From: Bacillus benzoevorans
GTDB lineage: Bacteria; Bacillota; Bacilli; Bacillales; Cytobacillaceae
NCBI RefSeq assembly: GCF_014207535.1
Contig: NZ_JACHGK010000002.1
Coordinates: 1 to 64,000, forward strand
Direction of reading: 5' to 3'
Length of the DNA: 64,000 nt
Part shown: positions 1-7,808 of the stretch, piece by piece
How positions within the stretch are numbered: position 1 is the stretch's first letter
How the letters are laid out: each line of letters begins with the position of its first letter
Made by a program: the position numbers and the translations under genes
The notes under the pieces: model-generated
Seen by the model: the letters and a program-made list of their open reading frames with translations, nothing else
Database searches by the model: none
Told to the model about the DNA's origin: nothing

Positions 1-312
1 TTAAAATATAATAATAGCTTAACTGGATGAGTAGTCGGAGGAAAAGTGTTCATTTCTATCTAGCAAAAACTGTTCAATTTAGTTTAGCAGTTACATTGAC
101 CCGCCTTCTTTCCTAAAAGTAATAACATCTAGCTCCTATTTTAGTTCCATACTTTTACTCCAGCATCATTATATAAACTTGCTTCCTGCTAATCAAGTTA
201 ACTATTTCTCTCTTTTCATTCTTCTTCCAATCGTTGCAATATATAAAATAAAAAAGCAACTAAAATAGAGGAAGAAAAACATGAAGAGGTAACAGAATGC
301 AAATGAAAAAGA

Positions 313-333
313 CGGGATTCGCATAGAATCCCG
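313..333 (-). terminator. Hairpin, probable minus-strand terminator
   Basis: An 8-bp perfect stem (CGGGATTC / GAATCCCG) with a 5-base loop. Read on the minus strand it is followed by a T-run (TCTTTTTC). The gene it would serve is outside the window or lost. Confidence 0.5.
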
Positions 334-390
334 CCCTTTGTAGGGGAATGTTTTATATACTTACGTTCTATTACAGGTTATTTTCTGCGG

Positions 391-665
391 TAAACACCTC
401 ATTTTTCATTTTTATAAAAAATGTTCGTGTTTATTTAGAAACAGATCCTTTGTTCAAGCTAACCATCCCCTATTTCTTTTAGTTTTTACAACTTTAGGAA
501 AATTGGGTTATGTTATTTTGATAAACACCTCATTTTCAAATGGGTTTGAAACGATTGGTGTATCAGATCATTATGGTCGTGCATGACAACCATCCCTTTA
601 TAGAAGCATTGCTAAGCATATGGGTTACCTGAATGACTTGTCCTTGACAGACACCTCATTTCAAA
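391..665 (+). repeat. Three diverged direct repeats with ACACCTCATTT box
   Basis: The box AAACACCTCATTTT occurs at about 391, again at 522, and as GACACCTCATTTC at 650, so spacing is about 130 bases. Between boxes, AACCATCCC (461 and 588) and TGGGTTA (504 and 621) recur in the same order. This looks like a decayed tandem repeat of about 120-130 bp. Function unknown. Confidence 0.4.
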
Positions 666-1007
666 GGTTGATGATTTAATCATCTGTTTGTTCCCCCTAC
701 TCTAATTAAAATGTCCCCTTTTTGAAATTTATATACCTGCTTAAAGCGATTTTATAATTCTTAATTTAAACTGGATAAAATAAATTATAAAATAAAAGGG
801 CGATGGAATGATGGTTTTTATGTGTATTTAGCACAAAGTGGAACATGATAATAAAAATGAGATCACTAAAAAATATCATGTTCACTGTCCATCTTTTGTA
901 CCAGCAGGTGAATTGCCCGAGTGTTGTACTCCTGCACATTTGTCGCAATCAAGGTTGGTATTCCTTGAGGTGGGAGTCTTCTGTCGGAAATCCGATAAAA
1001 AACGAAT

Positions 1008-1042
1008 AATGGTCCATCCAATTTTCAGCTGGATGGACCATT
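1008..1042 (-). terminator. Terminator of the catechol dioxygenase gene
   Basis: A 13-bp perfect stem (AATGGTCCATCCA / TGGATGGACCATT) around a 9-base loop. It lies about 110 bases past the minus-strand stop at 1150 and is followed on that strand by ATTCGTTTTTTATC. Confidence 0.75.
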
Positions 1043-1149
1043 TTCGTTATAAACTAACTAGTATTAGTCGAAACTAATATAATTCAAATACGCCTTACTG
1101 TCAGGAGTATTTATTGGACAAATTTCAACAAGCGGCACAGGCACTCAGA

Positions 1150-2061
1150 TTAGGAGAATACGGTTGTAAATCTTTCGCCAGGATCTTTATCGAAAAATGA
1201 AATTCCTTCTCCCACATTATCAATCGTCCATGTAATCGTTGGATTATCATGGTAAGCAATATAACCGCCGCAGAATACTTCATTACGGTTTCCAGATGGA
1301 TCAAAGAAGTAGATAGTTGTTCCGCGGGTAATCCCGTGGCGAACCGGTCCTTTATCAAGAGAGATATTATTTTTCCCGATAATATCAGCTGCTTTACGGA
1401 TATCACTCCACTCTTCCAAATAGAAAGCGATATGGTGTAAGCCGCCGTTAGGCCCTTTGATAACAGCGATATCATGCGCTTTATTTGAAACAAACAGCCA
1501 TGTAGCCAGCGGGGTTTCACCATCTTCAAGGACAACCCTTTCAGCCATACTGAAGCCAAAAACTTCTTGTAATAATTTCGTCGTTCCTTCAACATCTTCC
1601 CCTGCAATTAAAAGATGGTCAAGACGCGGAGGCGCCATACCCACTAAGCCATCAGGCCATGGAGCAGGATTGACTAATGGAAGTCCATTCCCCACTTTTT
1701 CAATTTGAGAATATAATTCAATATATTGTCCTGTTGGAACTTGGAAACGAACGGCTTCCCCTTCAGCAACCCTTGTTCCAGCCGGAATACGTTCTGTCGC
1801 CACACCATATTCATTTAATTTTTTCTCATACGTATCTAAATCTTCATCGAATCTTACTTTAAAAGCAAGATGATCTAAACCGGCGGAATCGGCTTTTTCC
1901 AGGATAACGCTATGATGATCGTGTTCATCCCATGCTTTAAGATAAACATGATTCTCATCACGATAAGTTTCAATTAAACCGATGACATTTTTGTAGTACT
2001 CAATACTTTCTTCCCAATTAGGTACTCTTAATTGTACTCTGCCTAAACGCATGATTGTCAT
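1150..2061 (-). CDS. Catechol 2,3-dioxygenase (extradiol, VOC superfamily)
   Basis: 303 aa, the usual length of two-domain extradiol dioxygenases (XylE, about 307 aa). The enzyme opens the ring of catechol next to the two hydroxyls, giving 2-hydroxymuconic semialdehyde, and uses one Fe(II) or Mn(II). The C-terminal glyoxalase-fold domain holds the expected metal ligands H149 (LDHL), H210 (LHHIAF) and E261 (NEVF). These sit four residues before the XylE ligands H153/H214/E265. The N-terminal domain (about 5-120) is the non-catalytic repeat. ATG start with a strong GAGGGGG site 7 bases upstream. No other meta-cleavage gene is adjacent, so it acts alone here. An aromatic-type regulator lies at the far end of the window (62107). 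Substrate specificity within catechols is not fixed by sequence. Confidence 0.9.
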   Translation of the reverse strand: MTIMRLGRVQLRVPNWEESIEYYKNVIGLIETYRDENHVYLKAWDEHDHHSVILEKADSAGLDHLAFKVRFDEDLDTYEKKLNEYGVATERIPAGTRVAEGEAVRFQVPTGQYIELYSQIEKVGNGLPLVNPAPWPDGLVGMAPPRLDHLLIAGEDVEGTTKLLQEVFGFSMAERVVLEDGETPLATWLFVSNKAHDIAVIKGPNGGLHHIAFYLEEWSDIRKAADIIGKNNISLDKGPVRHGITRGTTIYFFDPSGNRNEVFCGGYIAYHDNPTITWTIDNVGEGISFFDKDPGERFTTVFS

Positions 2062-2284
2062 TTTACTTCCCCCTCATATCTTAATAGATTCGAAACTCCC
2101 ATTCTCTAATAAACAATGTAAACACTTTCATTACTAATTTTATATTAAAAACTATCAAATTGTAACAGCAAAAATCTACTAATTTTATGAGAATTTTCGT
2201 CACAATCCTACGAAACTGCAATTTTTTAGCAAACGCCAAAATTCTTCGATCACTTCAACCTTAAGATACAGCTGTTTTCACCAA

Positions 2285-2920
2285 GTGACACGGGCACTCA
2301 GATTAGCAGGAATAACCCGGAACAATGTACCTATCCCTCTGTCCTTTGATCATTCTAAGGACCAAGGAGTAACTAAGGAAAATACAGATGCTATGCGTGG
2401 AGAAGGAACGTTTTCAACTTGTATGGAAGTACTAAAGAAGTTAAATGCAGCTGGATATGGAAGGGAGAAAGGCTTAGAACTTAATCTTGTGTACAATCCA
2501 GGGGGATCCTTTTTGCCAGGCAGTCAACAAGGTTTAGAGAATGATTATAAAAGAATTCTAGGAGAAAATTACAATTTATCGTTCAATCATCTCTTTACCA
2601 TTACAAATCTTCCGATTGGCCGCTTTGCCCAGAATTTGAAGAGGAATAATTCGTTGGCAGAGTATGAAACATTGTTAGAAGATAACTATAATGATGAAGC
2701 TGCTAAGAATATCATGTGCAGAAGCCAAATTTCTGTGGGATATGATGGATTGCTTTATGACTGTGATTTTAATCAAATGATCAATATGCAGACAAAAGGT
2801 GCAAAAACACTACAAGAACTATTAGAAAAAGAAACATTAGATAGAGAAATTGTATTTGGAAATCATTTTTATGGTTGCACAGCTGGAGCAGGCTCTAGCT
2901 GTGGGGGAGCGCTTGTTTAA
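2285..2920 (+). pseudogene. arsS: ArsS-like radical SAM protein, C-terminal fragment
   Basis: The frame matches the C-terminal two thirds of the ArsS/DUF3641 radical SAM family (arsenosugar biosynthesis). Family landmarks are present in order: KENTDAMRGEG, LNLVYNPGGSFLPGSQ, YNLSFNHLFTITNLPIGRF, MCRSQISVGYDG, LYDCDFNQM and the terminal CTAGAGSSCGG. The N-terminal third, with the CxxxCxxC that binds the 4Fe-4S cluster, is missing, so it cannot be a working radical SAM enzyme. The first 30 residues do not fit the family. The break coincides with a short repeat, GTGACACGGGCACTCAGAT (2284-2302), that also occurs at 17129 and 24246. No ribosome binding site precedes the frame. The stop at 2920 abuts another palindromic repeat. 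Confidence 0.75.
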
Positions 2921-2941
2921 GGGGGACAGGTCCCCTGTCCC
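2921..2941. repeat. REP-like palindrome, GGGACAGG family
   Basis: GGGGGACAGG followed by its complement CCTGTCCC, directly after the ArsS fragment. Related copies are at 5022, 5772, 25823, 27117, 30139, 45267 and 53821. All are intergenic or in pseudogenes. Confidence 0.65.
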
Positions 2942-2989
2942 ATGTTGCGTGATCGGGACAAAGTACCTGTCACCGTGTCCTTTTCAAAC

Positions 2990-3454
2990 TCACTCAGTTG
3001 TCGTCAAGGAAGCCTGAACATCTGGATTAATTTTCGCGAAGGGATAGTTAATTTGTTCATCGAATTCTACCCAATCGAGATTTGCCATCATCAACAGATA
3101 GCGTTTGCCGCTGGCAGGGTCGCTGATGATGATGTGGTCACGACCAGCCGTTTCTACCCGCCCGCGGTAAACCATCGCATTCCATTTGTTATTACCTTGA
3201 TAAGTAAAGTAGAATGTACCAATCTTACCTTTGTTGAAACGTAGGATATTTTCGATAAATGATTCTTCTATCGCGCCTCCCGGAAATTGCTGCCCAGCCC
3301 CCATCGGAACCACTGGGACTGCATACGCTGGTCCAGAATGCATGGGCGCTACGGAACCGCTTGGTTGTTGTGCGCCCATGCTCCGCATCATGGAATCTGG
3401 ATAAAAACCAGGATTATAATTCATTGAATAATAACTAGAATCTCCATAAGTCAT
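2990..3454 (-). CDS. gerQ: Spore coat protein GerQ
   Basis: 154 aa. GerQ is an inner-coat protein, cross-linked by transglutaminase in B. subtilis, and is needed to place the cortex hydrolase CwlJ in the coat. The N-terminal 60 residues are low-complexity (rich in Y, P, M, G). The conserved C-terminal domain (about 62-145) contains ESFIENILRFNKGKIGTFY, YRGRVETAGRDHIIISDP and RYLLMMANLDWVEFDE. AAGGAG lies 11 bases before the ATG. It lies 23 bases downstream of cwlJ on the same strand. This matches the cwlJ-gerQ pairing known in the B. cereus/B. anthracis group and its dependence of CwlJ on GerQ. Expression is expected in the mother cell; I did not find a clear sigma-E promoter. Confidence 0.9.
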   Translation of the reverse strand: MTYGDSSYYSMNYNPGFYPDSMMRSMGAQQPSGSVAPMHSGPAYAVPVVPMGAGQQFPGGAIEESFIENILRFNKGKIGTFYFTYQGNNKWNAMVYRGRVETAGRDHIIISDPASGKRYLLMMANLDWVEFDEQINYPFAKINPDVQASLTTTE

Positions 3455-3477
3455 GAGAAGATCAACTCCTTTTTAAT

Positions 3478-3954
3478 TTATCTATAAAACTCTGGGCAGT
3501 AGCCCGGTACCGCGACATAAAAGCAATGGTTCTTGTGCGCGAAATCGAACGTCGTCATGGGTGATCTTGGCATTGTTTGGGTACAAGGAGCTCGGAACCT
3601 TTTCCCTGGACTGGGGTTAAAAAACCATAAACTCATTCTGGATCGAGGCTCCCTATGACCATTCAACAACCTCCTAGCCCTTTGGAGGTCAGCTTCTTTG
3701 GGACGTTGTGTATACAATGTTCCATTTAAGACAGGCTCAAAATGAGGAATTCCAGTACCTGGTATGGTTTGATAGATCGCATGTCTGATATTGCGCAACC
3801 CTTTAAAGTCAGGAGCACAGTCAGCTTCAACCCGATTGGACACAACCGTTCCCACCATATTCATCCCTTGGACTCCTTCACCGGTCGCTTCTGCCAGCAT
3901 GAGCCTTGATAGCTCCTCCACGTCACGTGAAGTATGTTTTATTCTTCTCCCCAC
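3478..3954 (-). CDS. cwlJ: Spore cortex-lytic hydrolase CwlJ
   Basis: 158 aa, Hydrolase_2 family. CwlJ degrades cortex peptidoglycan during germination and is triggered by Ca-dipicolinate. Conserved pieces: the N-terminal catalytic region RDVEELSRLMLAEATGEG with its Glu, then VGTVVSNRVEADC, and LWFFNPSPG. The protein is slightly longer than most CwlJ (about 140-150 aa), with a Cys- and Phe-rich tail from about residue 115. It starts at GTG with AAGGGAGTGA 6 bases upstream. It is first in a two-gene unit with gerQ. It has no signal peptide, as usual for CwlJ. Confidence 0.88.
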   Translation of the reverse strand: MGRRIKHTSRDVEELSRLMLAEATGEGVQGMNMVGTVVSNRVEADCAPDFKGLRNIRHAIYQTIPGTGIPHFEPVLNGTLYTQRPKEADLQRARRLLNGHREPRSRMSLWFFNPSPGKRFRAPCTQTMPRSPMTTFDFAHKNHCFYVAVPGYCPEFYR

Positions 3955-4086
3955 TTTCTCACTCCCTTCAACTTATACTGGTAACTTATTACCTGAAGCC
4001 AATTTTGGTACCTTGCCTGTCAGCCCATACTTTAGAATTTTATCCTCAACGAAATGCAAAAGCTAAAGATCAGGAGCTAAACAAAC

Positions 4087-4112
4087 AAGCGACACCTGAA
4101 ATGGTGTCGCTT
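4087..4112 (-). terminator. Terminator of the L,D-transpeptidase gene
   Basis: Perfect 10-bp stem AAGCGACACC / GGTGTCGCTT with a 6-base loop, 67 bases past the minus-strand stop at 4179. It is followed on that strand by TGTTTG. Confidence 0.65.
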
Positions 4113-4178
4113 TGTCATTTAACAATATTTAACTAAAGCAGCTTTCGTGAAACAAGAAACTAAATTGAAATTACTGAA

Positions 4179-4844
4179 TTATTCTAATAAACCTAATAGA
4201 ACATACTCTTGAATCGTTACTGCGCCAGTTGCTGGTAAATTATTTATTTTCTGAAACTTTTCGATTGCTCTTTCAGTGCTTACATCATAAATACCATTTT
4301 CTATTCCACCATACAACCCAATGTTTTTTAATCTATGTTGAACAAGTTGTACTAGATTTCCTTTCGAACCAAAAGATAGGTTTTTAAACTCTCCTTTACC
4401 TTTTCCAGTAATAGGTCCTTCTATATAGACCATTGTCCCTGTGGGGATTAGTTCAAATAATGACTCTACATCTCTATTCCGCATACGAATACAACCACCG
4501 CTTACATTTTTACCAATTAGACTCGGTTTATTTGTTCCATGTATCCCATATTGTCCCCAAGGAACGTTTAAACCTAACCACCTTGTACCAAACCCGCCTC
4601 CCCATGATCTTGATTTTTCTTCCACCTTGAAAAGCCCAATCGGAGTAGGAGAACTTTCAGTACCTGACGCAACAAAAAATTTCTTAATTACTTCGTCATT
4701 TTTTAAAACAATGAGTTCATTTGTCCATAAATTTATCCTTATGTATATATGATCATTATGTTCCCCATGGACGTTCGTAGTCGAGAATAAGGTAACGACA
4801 AGAACCATTATTTGTGCAGCAAATAATTTCTTTACTTTTCCAAT
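4179..4844 (-). CDS. L,D-transpeptidase (YkuD) with C-terminal binding domain
   Basis: About 221 aa with the start proposed here. Secreted enzyme that forms 3-3 peptidoglycan cross-links or attaches amino acids to the stem peptide. The YkuD domain spans about 35-145 and has the signature HGTNKP...SGGCIRM with catalytic His and Cys. A peptidoglycan-binding helix bundle follows (about 155-220). The first ATG (4808) gives a 209-aa protein but has no ribosome binding site and a signal peptide without a basic N-terminus. Extending to an in-frame ATT at 4844 places AGAAGGTG 8 bases upstream and adds GKVKKLFAAQ, completing a normal signal peptide cut after VHG. The alternative is an ATG at 4851 followed by a frameshift. 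ATT starts are rare, so treat the 5' end as open. Confidence 0.8.
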   Translation of the reverse strand: MGKVKKLFAAQIMVLVVTLFSTTNVHGEHNDHIYIRINLWTNELIVLKNDEVIKKFFVASGTESSPTPIGLFKVEEKSRSWGGGFGTRWLGLNVPWGQYGIHGTNKPSLIGKNVSGGCIRMRNRDVESLFELIPTGTMVYIEGPITGKGKGEFKNLSFGSKGNLVQLVQHRLKNIGLYGGIENGIYDVSTERAIEKFQKINNLPATGAVTIQEYVLLGLLE

Positions 4845-5021
4845 TACTCATACACCTTCTTTTTAGTGTTTTTCAACGAGTTCTTTGTTAGTAAGTATTG
4901 TTTGTAAATTCCCCCTCAAATTATTTATCTTAGTTAATCCCTTCAATTTTTTATTAAGTTACAAACCGTATTATCTGCACAAAAAACATGAAATATGAAT
5001 GGAAAAGATTAGACTTCCCAT

Positions 5022-5048
5022 AGGGACAGAGGTCAGTCCCCTGTCCCA
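5022..5048. repeat. REP-like palindrome, GGGACAGG family
   Basis: AGGGACAGAGGTCAGTCCCCTGTCCC, imperfect palindrome. It is the only structure seen between the L,D-transpeptidase and the next gene at 5136. Confidence 0.6.
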
Positions 5049-5135
5049 TGTTCCGTTAATAAGTAAGAATATAAAATACAGGAAATTTAGGAAAAAAAAG
5101 GAATGGAGTCCCAAATTAATCAAGATTGAATCCGA

Positions 5136-5594
5136 TCATTTTTCAATTTTACATATCCATTTATAGTAAGCCCGTAAACTTAATAGTAAAAAAGGGTCCA
5201 ACATTATGGAATACTGCATTTTCCACCAGCCATAATGAAAGAAGCCCCAAGGTTCGGGCAGTAATGCAATGAGTTCATATACGGTTATAAAAGTAATCCA
5301 AAAAATATAATAACGAATCTTTTTTAACCAAGAAACATGATAAGGATACCAGTTCAAAAATATAATATTTACTGGTGGTACAAGGATTGTATAGACCAAA
5401 AAGTTGTGCCATTCAATTCCTTTATCAAAATACCAGTAACCACCCGTCTTTTCATCAATAATCAGATCAGCCCAAGTTATAAAGATGATTGTAAACGCCC
5501 AAATGTGGACGATTTGATTTTTAGTAAGATGCTGGTTTTTCATCTTATAAGCAACAGTGTTAAAAATAATAACGGAAATAACTAGTAGCACCAT
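5136..5594 (-). CDS. CBO0543-like integral membrane protein
   Basis: 152 aa with four or five hydrophobic spans (about 1-17, 28-45, 60-82, 90-112 and 128-145), many aromatic residues and a K-rich end. It resembles the CBO0543 family of small membrane proteins common in Bacillaceae, which have no assigned function. Conserved-looking features are WADLIIDEKTGGYWYFDKGIEW and LPEPWGFFHYGWW. It stands alone between two repeat-containing gaps. The family assignment is from memory of the motif pattern and is moderately sure. Confidence 0.6.
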   Translation of the reverse strand: MVLLVISVIIFNTVAYKMKNQHLTKNQIVHIWAFTIIFITWADLIIDEKTGGYWYFDKGIEWHNFLVYTILVPPVNIIFLNWYPYHVSWLKKIRYYIFWITFITVYELIALLPEPWGFFHYGWWKMQYSIMLDPFLLLSLRAYYKWICKIEK

Positions 5595-5771
5595 AAAAAA
5601 TGCCCCTTATTGATAAACGAATTCGCTTAAATGATAACATATTTTTCCCTTATAATTGGAAATGATTCTTCACCCACTACGCAGGTAATAAAAATCCTAT
5701 GTATATAATCGTCGTAATTTTCATTTATTATCCTATATATATCTTTGAATACTATATAAAGAAATAATAAG

Positions 5772-5832
5772 AAGGACAGGTCCATCATCCCATCACAATG
5801 AGGGGATAAACTTGGATCTGTCCCTGCATCCC
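5772..5832. repeat. Long REP-like palindrome
   Basis: GGACAGGTCCATCATCCC pairs with GGATCTGTCCCTGCATCCC across about 20 bases. It is a larger member of the GGGACAGG family in the gap before the collagen-like gene. Confidence 0.5.
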
Positions 5833-5869
5833 TTACATTCAATGTAAGCATATTTTAGAAACAATTATT

Positions 5870-6877
5870 TTATTGTGCAGCCGGAGGGTACACAGTTGCA
5901 GTAAGCCCACCCATACATGAAAGCTCATCAAATGGAGCAACACCAGCCCCCCGAACGATTACTTGATATTCATAGGTTCCTGCTGGACCTGGAATATCCA
6001 CACCCTTTAAGATGGAGGTCCAGGTATAAAAAAGACCGCCTGGAGGCTCAAAGTCAGGTCTAAGGTGCCTTCCACTTACAGTAGCAATTTTTAGAAAACT
6101 AGGAGAAGTCGCAGTGCCTCGAAATAGAAAATATAACAGTGAAATATCAAACGTTGGAAACCCGCCTGGATCAGCATAAGCTTTGGCGATTGTTTCTATA
6201 TACCCATCTAATAACACCCTTTGATTAGCTTCAGTGGTGGTTACGACAATATCCATAATAAAAAAATCATCCGGTTTAGAAGGAATGAATTCGTCTACAG
6301 GTCCGGTGGAAACAAAAAGTGCTGGTCCTCCCCCTGATGGCCCAGGAGGTCCTTGAGGTCCTTGAGGTCCAGGGGGGCCTTGGGGGCCGGTACCAGTAAC
6401 AGCTAAAAGTGCCACATCATCAACAACAATAGATGCACTATTAGAAAGACCACTCTTGATAATCTGTACTAATGCATCTGTCGTTCCATCGGGTGCAATA
6501 GTAGTCGTCCTATAAATTTCCATCCAATCTCTTTCATCGTTGTTTGGAAGTCTGCCACTCTGAAAATTGGTCATTAGTGCGGTTGCTAATGGATTAGAAC
6601 TACTATCTCTGTATGTGATCACGATAGAGATTGGCGGACTAGTATTGGTTCCAATTTTTGCGAGTGAAACACAGAATTCGAAATTTTCTCCTGGAGTGAT
6701 AGGAACACTTTGAGAAAGAGTAATTGTGCTTGAGCCGCCAAGAATTCTTGCACTGAAAGGACCAGAATGGCTATTTCCACTTACAATCCTAACACCGCTA
6801 GAACCACCTCCAGTAAAAGAAAATGGCAGGAGTTGACCTGACTCAAATCCACCATTTACAATACGGTTACTGATCAA
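5870..6877 (-). CDS. NTTRR-F1 collagen-like surface protein
   Basis: 335 aa from the TTG at 6877. Residues 1-165 form the NTTRR-F1 domain (N-terminal to triple-helix repeat region), starting ISNRIVNGGFESG. A short collagen tract follows: GPQGPPGPQGPQGPPGPSGG, only about seven G-X-Y triplets. A C-terminal beta-rich domain (about 190-335) ends GLTATVYPP. Proteins of this design sit on the Bacillus exosporium or spore surface; the collagen stretch is unusually short here. I chose the TTG because GGGAGGTGAG lies 4-10 bases upstream and the conserved domain begins right there. An ATG at 6925 would add 16 residues that do not fit the family. Confidence 0.8.
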   Translation of the reverse strand: MISNRIVNGGFESGQLLPFSFTGGGSSGVRIVSGNSHSGPFSARILGGSSTITLSQSVPITPGENFEFCVSLAKIGTNTSPPISIVITYRDSSSNPLATALMTNFQSGRLPNNDERDWMEIYRTTTIAPDGTTDALVQIIKSGLSNSASIVVDDVALLAVTGTGPQGPPGPQGPQGPPGPSGGGPALFVSTGPVDEFIPSKPDDFFIMDIVVTTTEANQRVLLDGYIETIAKAYADPGGFPTFDISLLYFLFRGTATSPSFLKIATVSGRHLRPDFEPPGGLFYTWTSILKGVDIPGPAGTYEYQVIVRGAGVAPFDELSCMGGLTATVYPPAAQ

Positions 6878-7027
6878 TAAACTCACCTCCCATTCTTTAA
6901 CTTCAATATATATATTAAAGTTCATTGTTTTAGCTTGTTTATTTACCCATACACTTCCAACAGAATTTGTAAAATGAAAGCCGTAATCAAGTCATGCTTA
7001 CATAATCGTTCATGCCAAATATGCAAA

Positions 7028-7057
7028 AAAAGCTGCTCAATAGTCAGAGCAGCTTTT
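7028..7057 (-). terminator. Terminator of the FMN reductase gene
   Basis: 11-bp stem AAAAGCTGCTC / GAGCAGCTTTT, loop of 8, followed on the minus strand by TTTTTTGCAT. Confidence 0.7.
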
Positions 7058-7064
7058 CGGGAAA

Positions 7065-7112
7065 GGGTCAGCCCCCACTACATTAATGCGTTAACGCTGC
7101 AGGGGCTGACAC
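7065..7112. repeat. REP-like palindrome, GCGTTAACG family
   Basis: GGTGTCAGCCCC and GGTCAGCCCCC arms flank ATGCGTTAACGCTGCAGG. A second copy (ATGCGTTAACGTTGCGG) is at 60653 and a weaker one at 60054. Confidence 0.55.
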
Positions 7113-7143
7113 CACCATTTGGTATTTTTTCATACCGAATTAT

Positions 7144-7686
7144 TTACTTTTGCTGGTTAAACCAAGCTATAAAATTATTCACAACGGAACCCAAAAACTC
7201 AATTGTTGATTGATCTGTAATGTCTCCGTCCGCATTGATTTTCGTATGTACGGCGCCAACATATACTTCATTACTTGGCAGCAGTGGAGAATTAATGCCT
7301 GGTGAGAATAAAATATCACGCAAATGCAATTGGGCCTTTACTGTTCCCAGATTTCCCATTGATGCCCCCATAATCCATGATGGCTTGCCAATCATGACCT
7401 TATCGACACGTGATAACCAGTCAATGACATTGACTAAAACGCCAGGAACGGTACCATTGTATTCAGGTGTCACCCATAAAACAGCATCTGCATTTTTCAC
7501 TTTGTTTTTTAAATCGGTGACCACTTCCGGAGGATCATTTTCAATATCCTGGTTATAAAATGGAATTTCACGAATGTTTAATATTTCAAGATCAAAACGC
7601 TCTTGATAACGCTTTTGTACATATTGAGCCAGCTTTAGATTATAAGAGTCCTCACGAATACTTCCAACAATAGCAACAATTTCCAT
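7144..7686 (-). CDS. NADPH-dependent FMN reductase family oxidoreductase
   Basis: 180 aa flavodoxin-fold enzyme. GSIREDSYN (8-16) is the FMN phosphate loop and PEYNGTVPGVLVNVIDW (about 74-90) is the family signature. These enzymes reduce free flavin, quinones or azo compounds with NAD(P)H; the substrate cannot be told from sequence. A good ribosome binding site (GGAGGAATGAGAA) precedes the ATG. The left end of the Tn3-family transposon lies 49 bases upstream of the start codon, so the insertion has probably separated the gene from its original promoter. Confidence 0.85.
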   Translation of the reverse strand: MEIVAIVGSIREDSYNLKLAQYVQKRYQERFDLEILNIREIPFYNQDIENDPPEVVTDLKNKVKNADAVLWVTPEYNGTVPGVLVNVIDWLSRVDKVMIGKPSWIMGASMGNLGTVKAQLHLRDILFSPGINSPLLPSNEVYVGAVHTKINADGDITDQSTIEFLGSVVNNFIAWFNQQK

Positions 7687-7734
7687 TTCTCATTCCTCCA
7701 TATCTTCCTATTAATATTAGAATTATTTCTTATA

Positions 7735-7772
7735 GGGGTTCCGTCAGGAAAATGCGGATTTACAACGCTAAG
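7735..7772 (+). repeat. Left terminal inverted repeat of the Tn3-family element
   Basis: 38 bp, starting GGGG and ending ACAACGCTAAG. It pairs with 17059-17096 with four mismatches (positions 6, 7, 34 and 38). Confidence 0.93.
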
Positions 7773-7808
7773 CACATTTTCGAGACGATTCCCCCATTTT
7801 TAACAACG

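Larger units (their letters stand above)
1..1004. other. Gene-free AT-rich region with short repeats
   Basis: I see no convincing gene here. The short open frames have no ribosome binding site and no recognisable protein. The stretch holds a hairpin at 313-333, three ACACCTCATTT boxes (about 392, 523 and 651), a 9-bp inverted repeat AACATGATA/TATCATGTT at 842-882 and a possible structured element at 904-1000. Confidence 0.5.

Noticed and set aside
391..665. Evenly spaced boxes that could suggest a CRISPR array
   Set aside because: Only three short, imperfect boxes with 115-base spacers and no cas genes. Spacing and repeat length are wrong for CRISPR.
838..1077. 79-aa plus-strand ORF
   Set aside because: Ends inside the terminator hairpin and crosses inverted repeats; no family or start site.
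1125..1607. 160-aa minus-strand ORF
   Set aside because: Out-of-frame shadow of the catechol dioxygenase gene with no start site or family.
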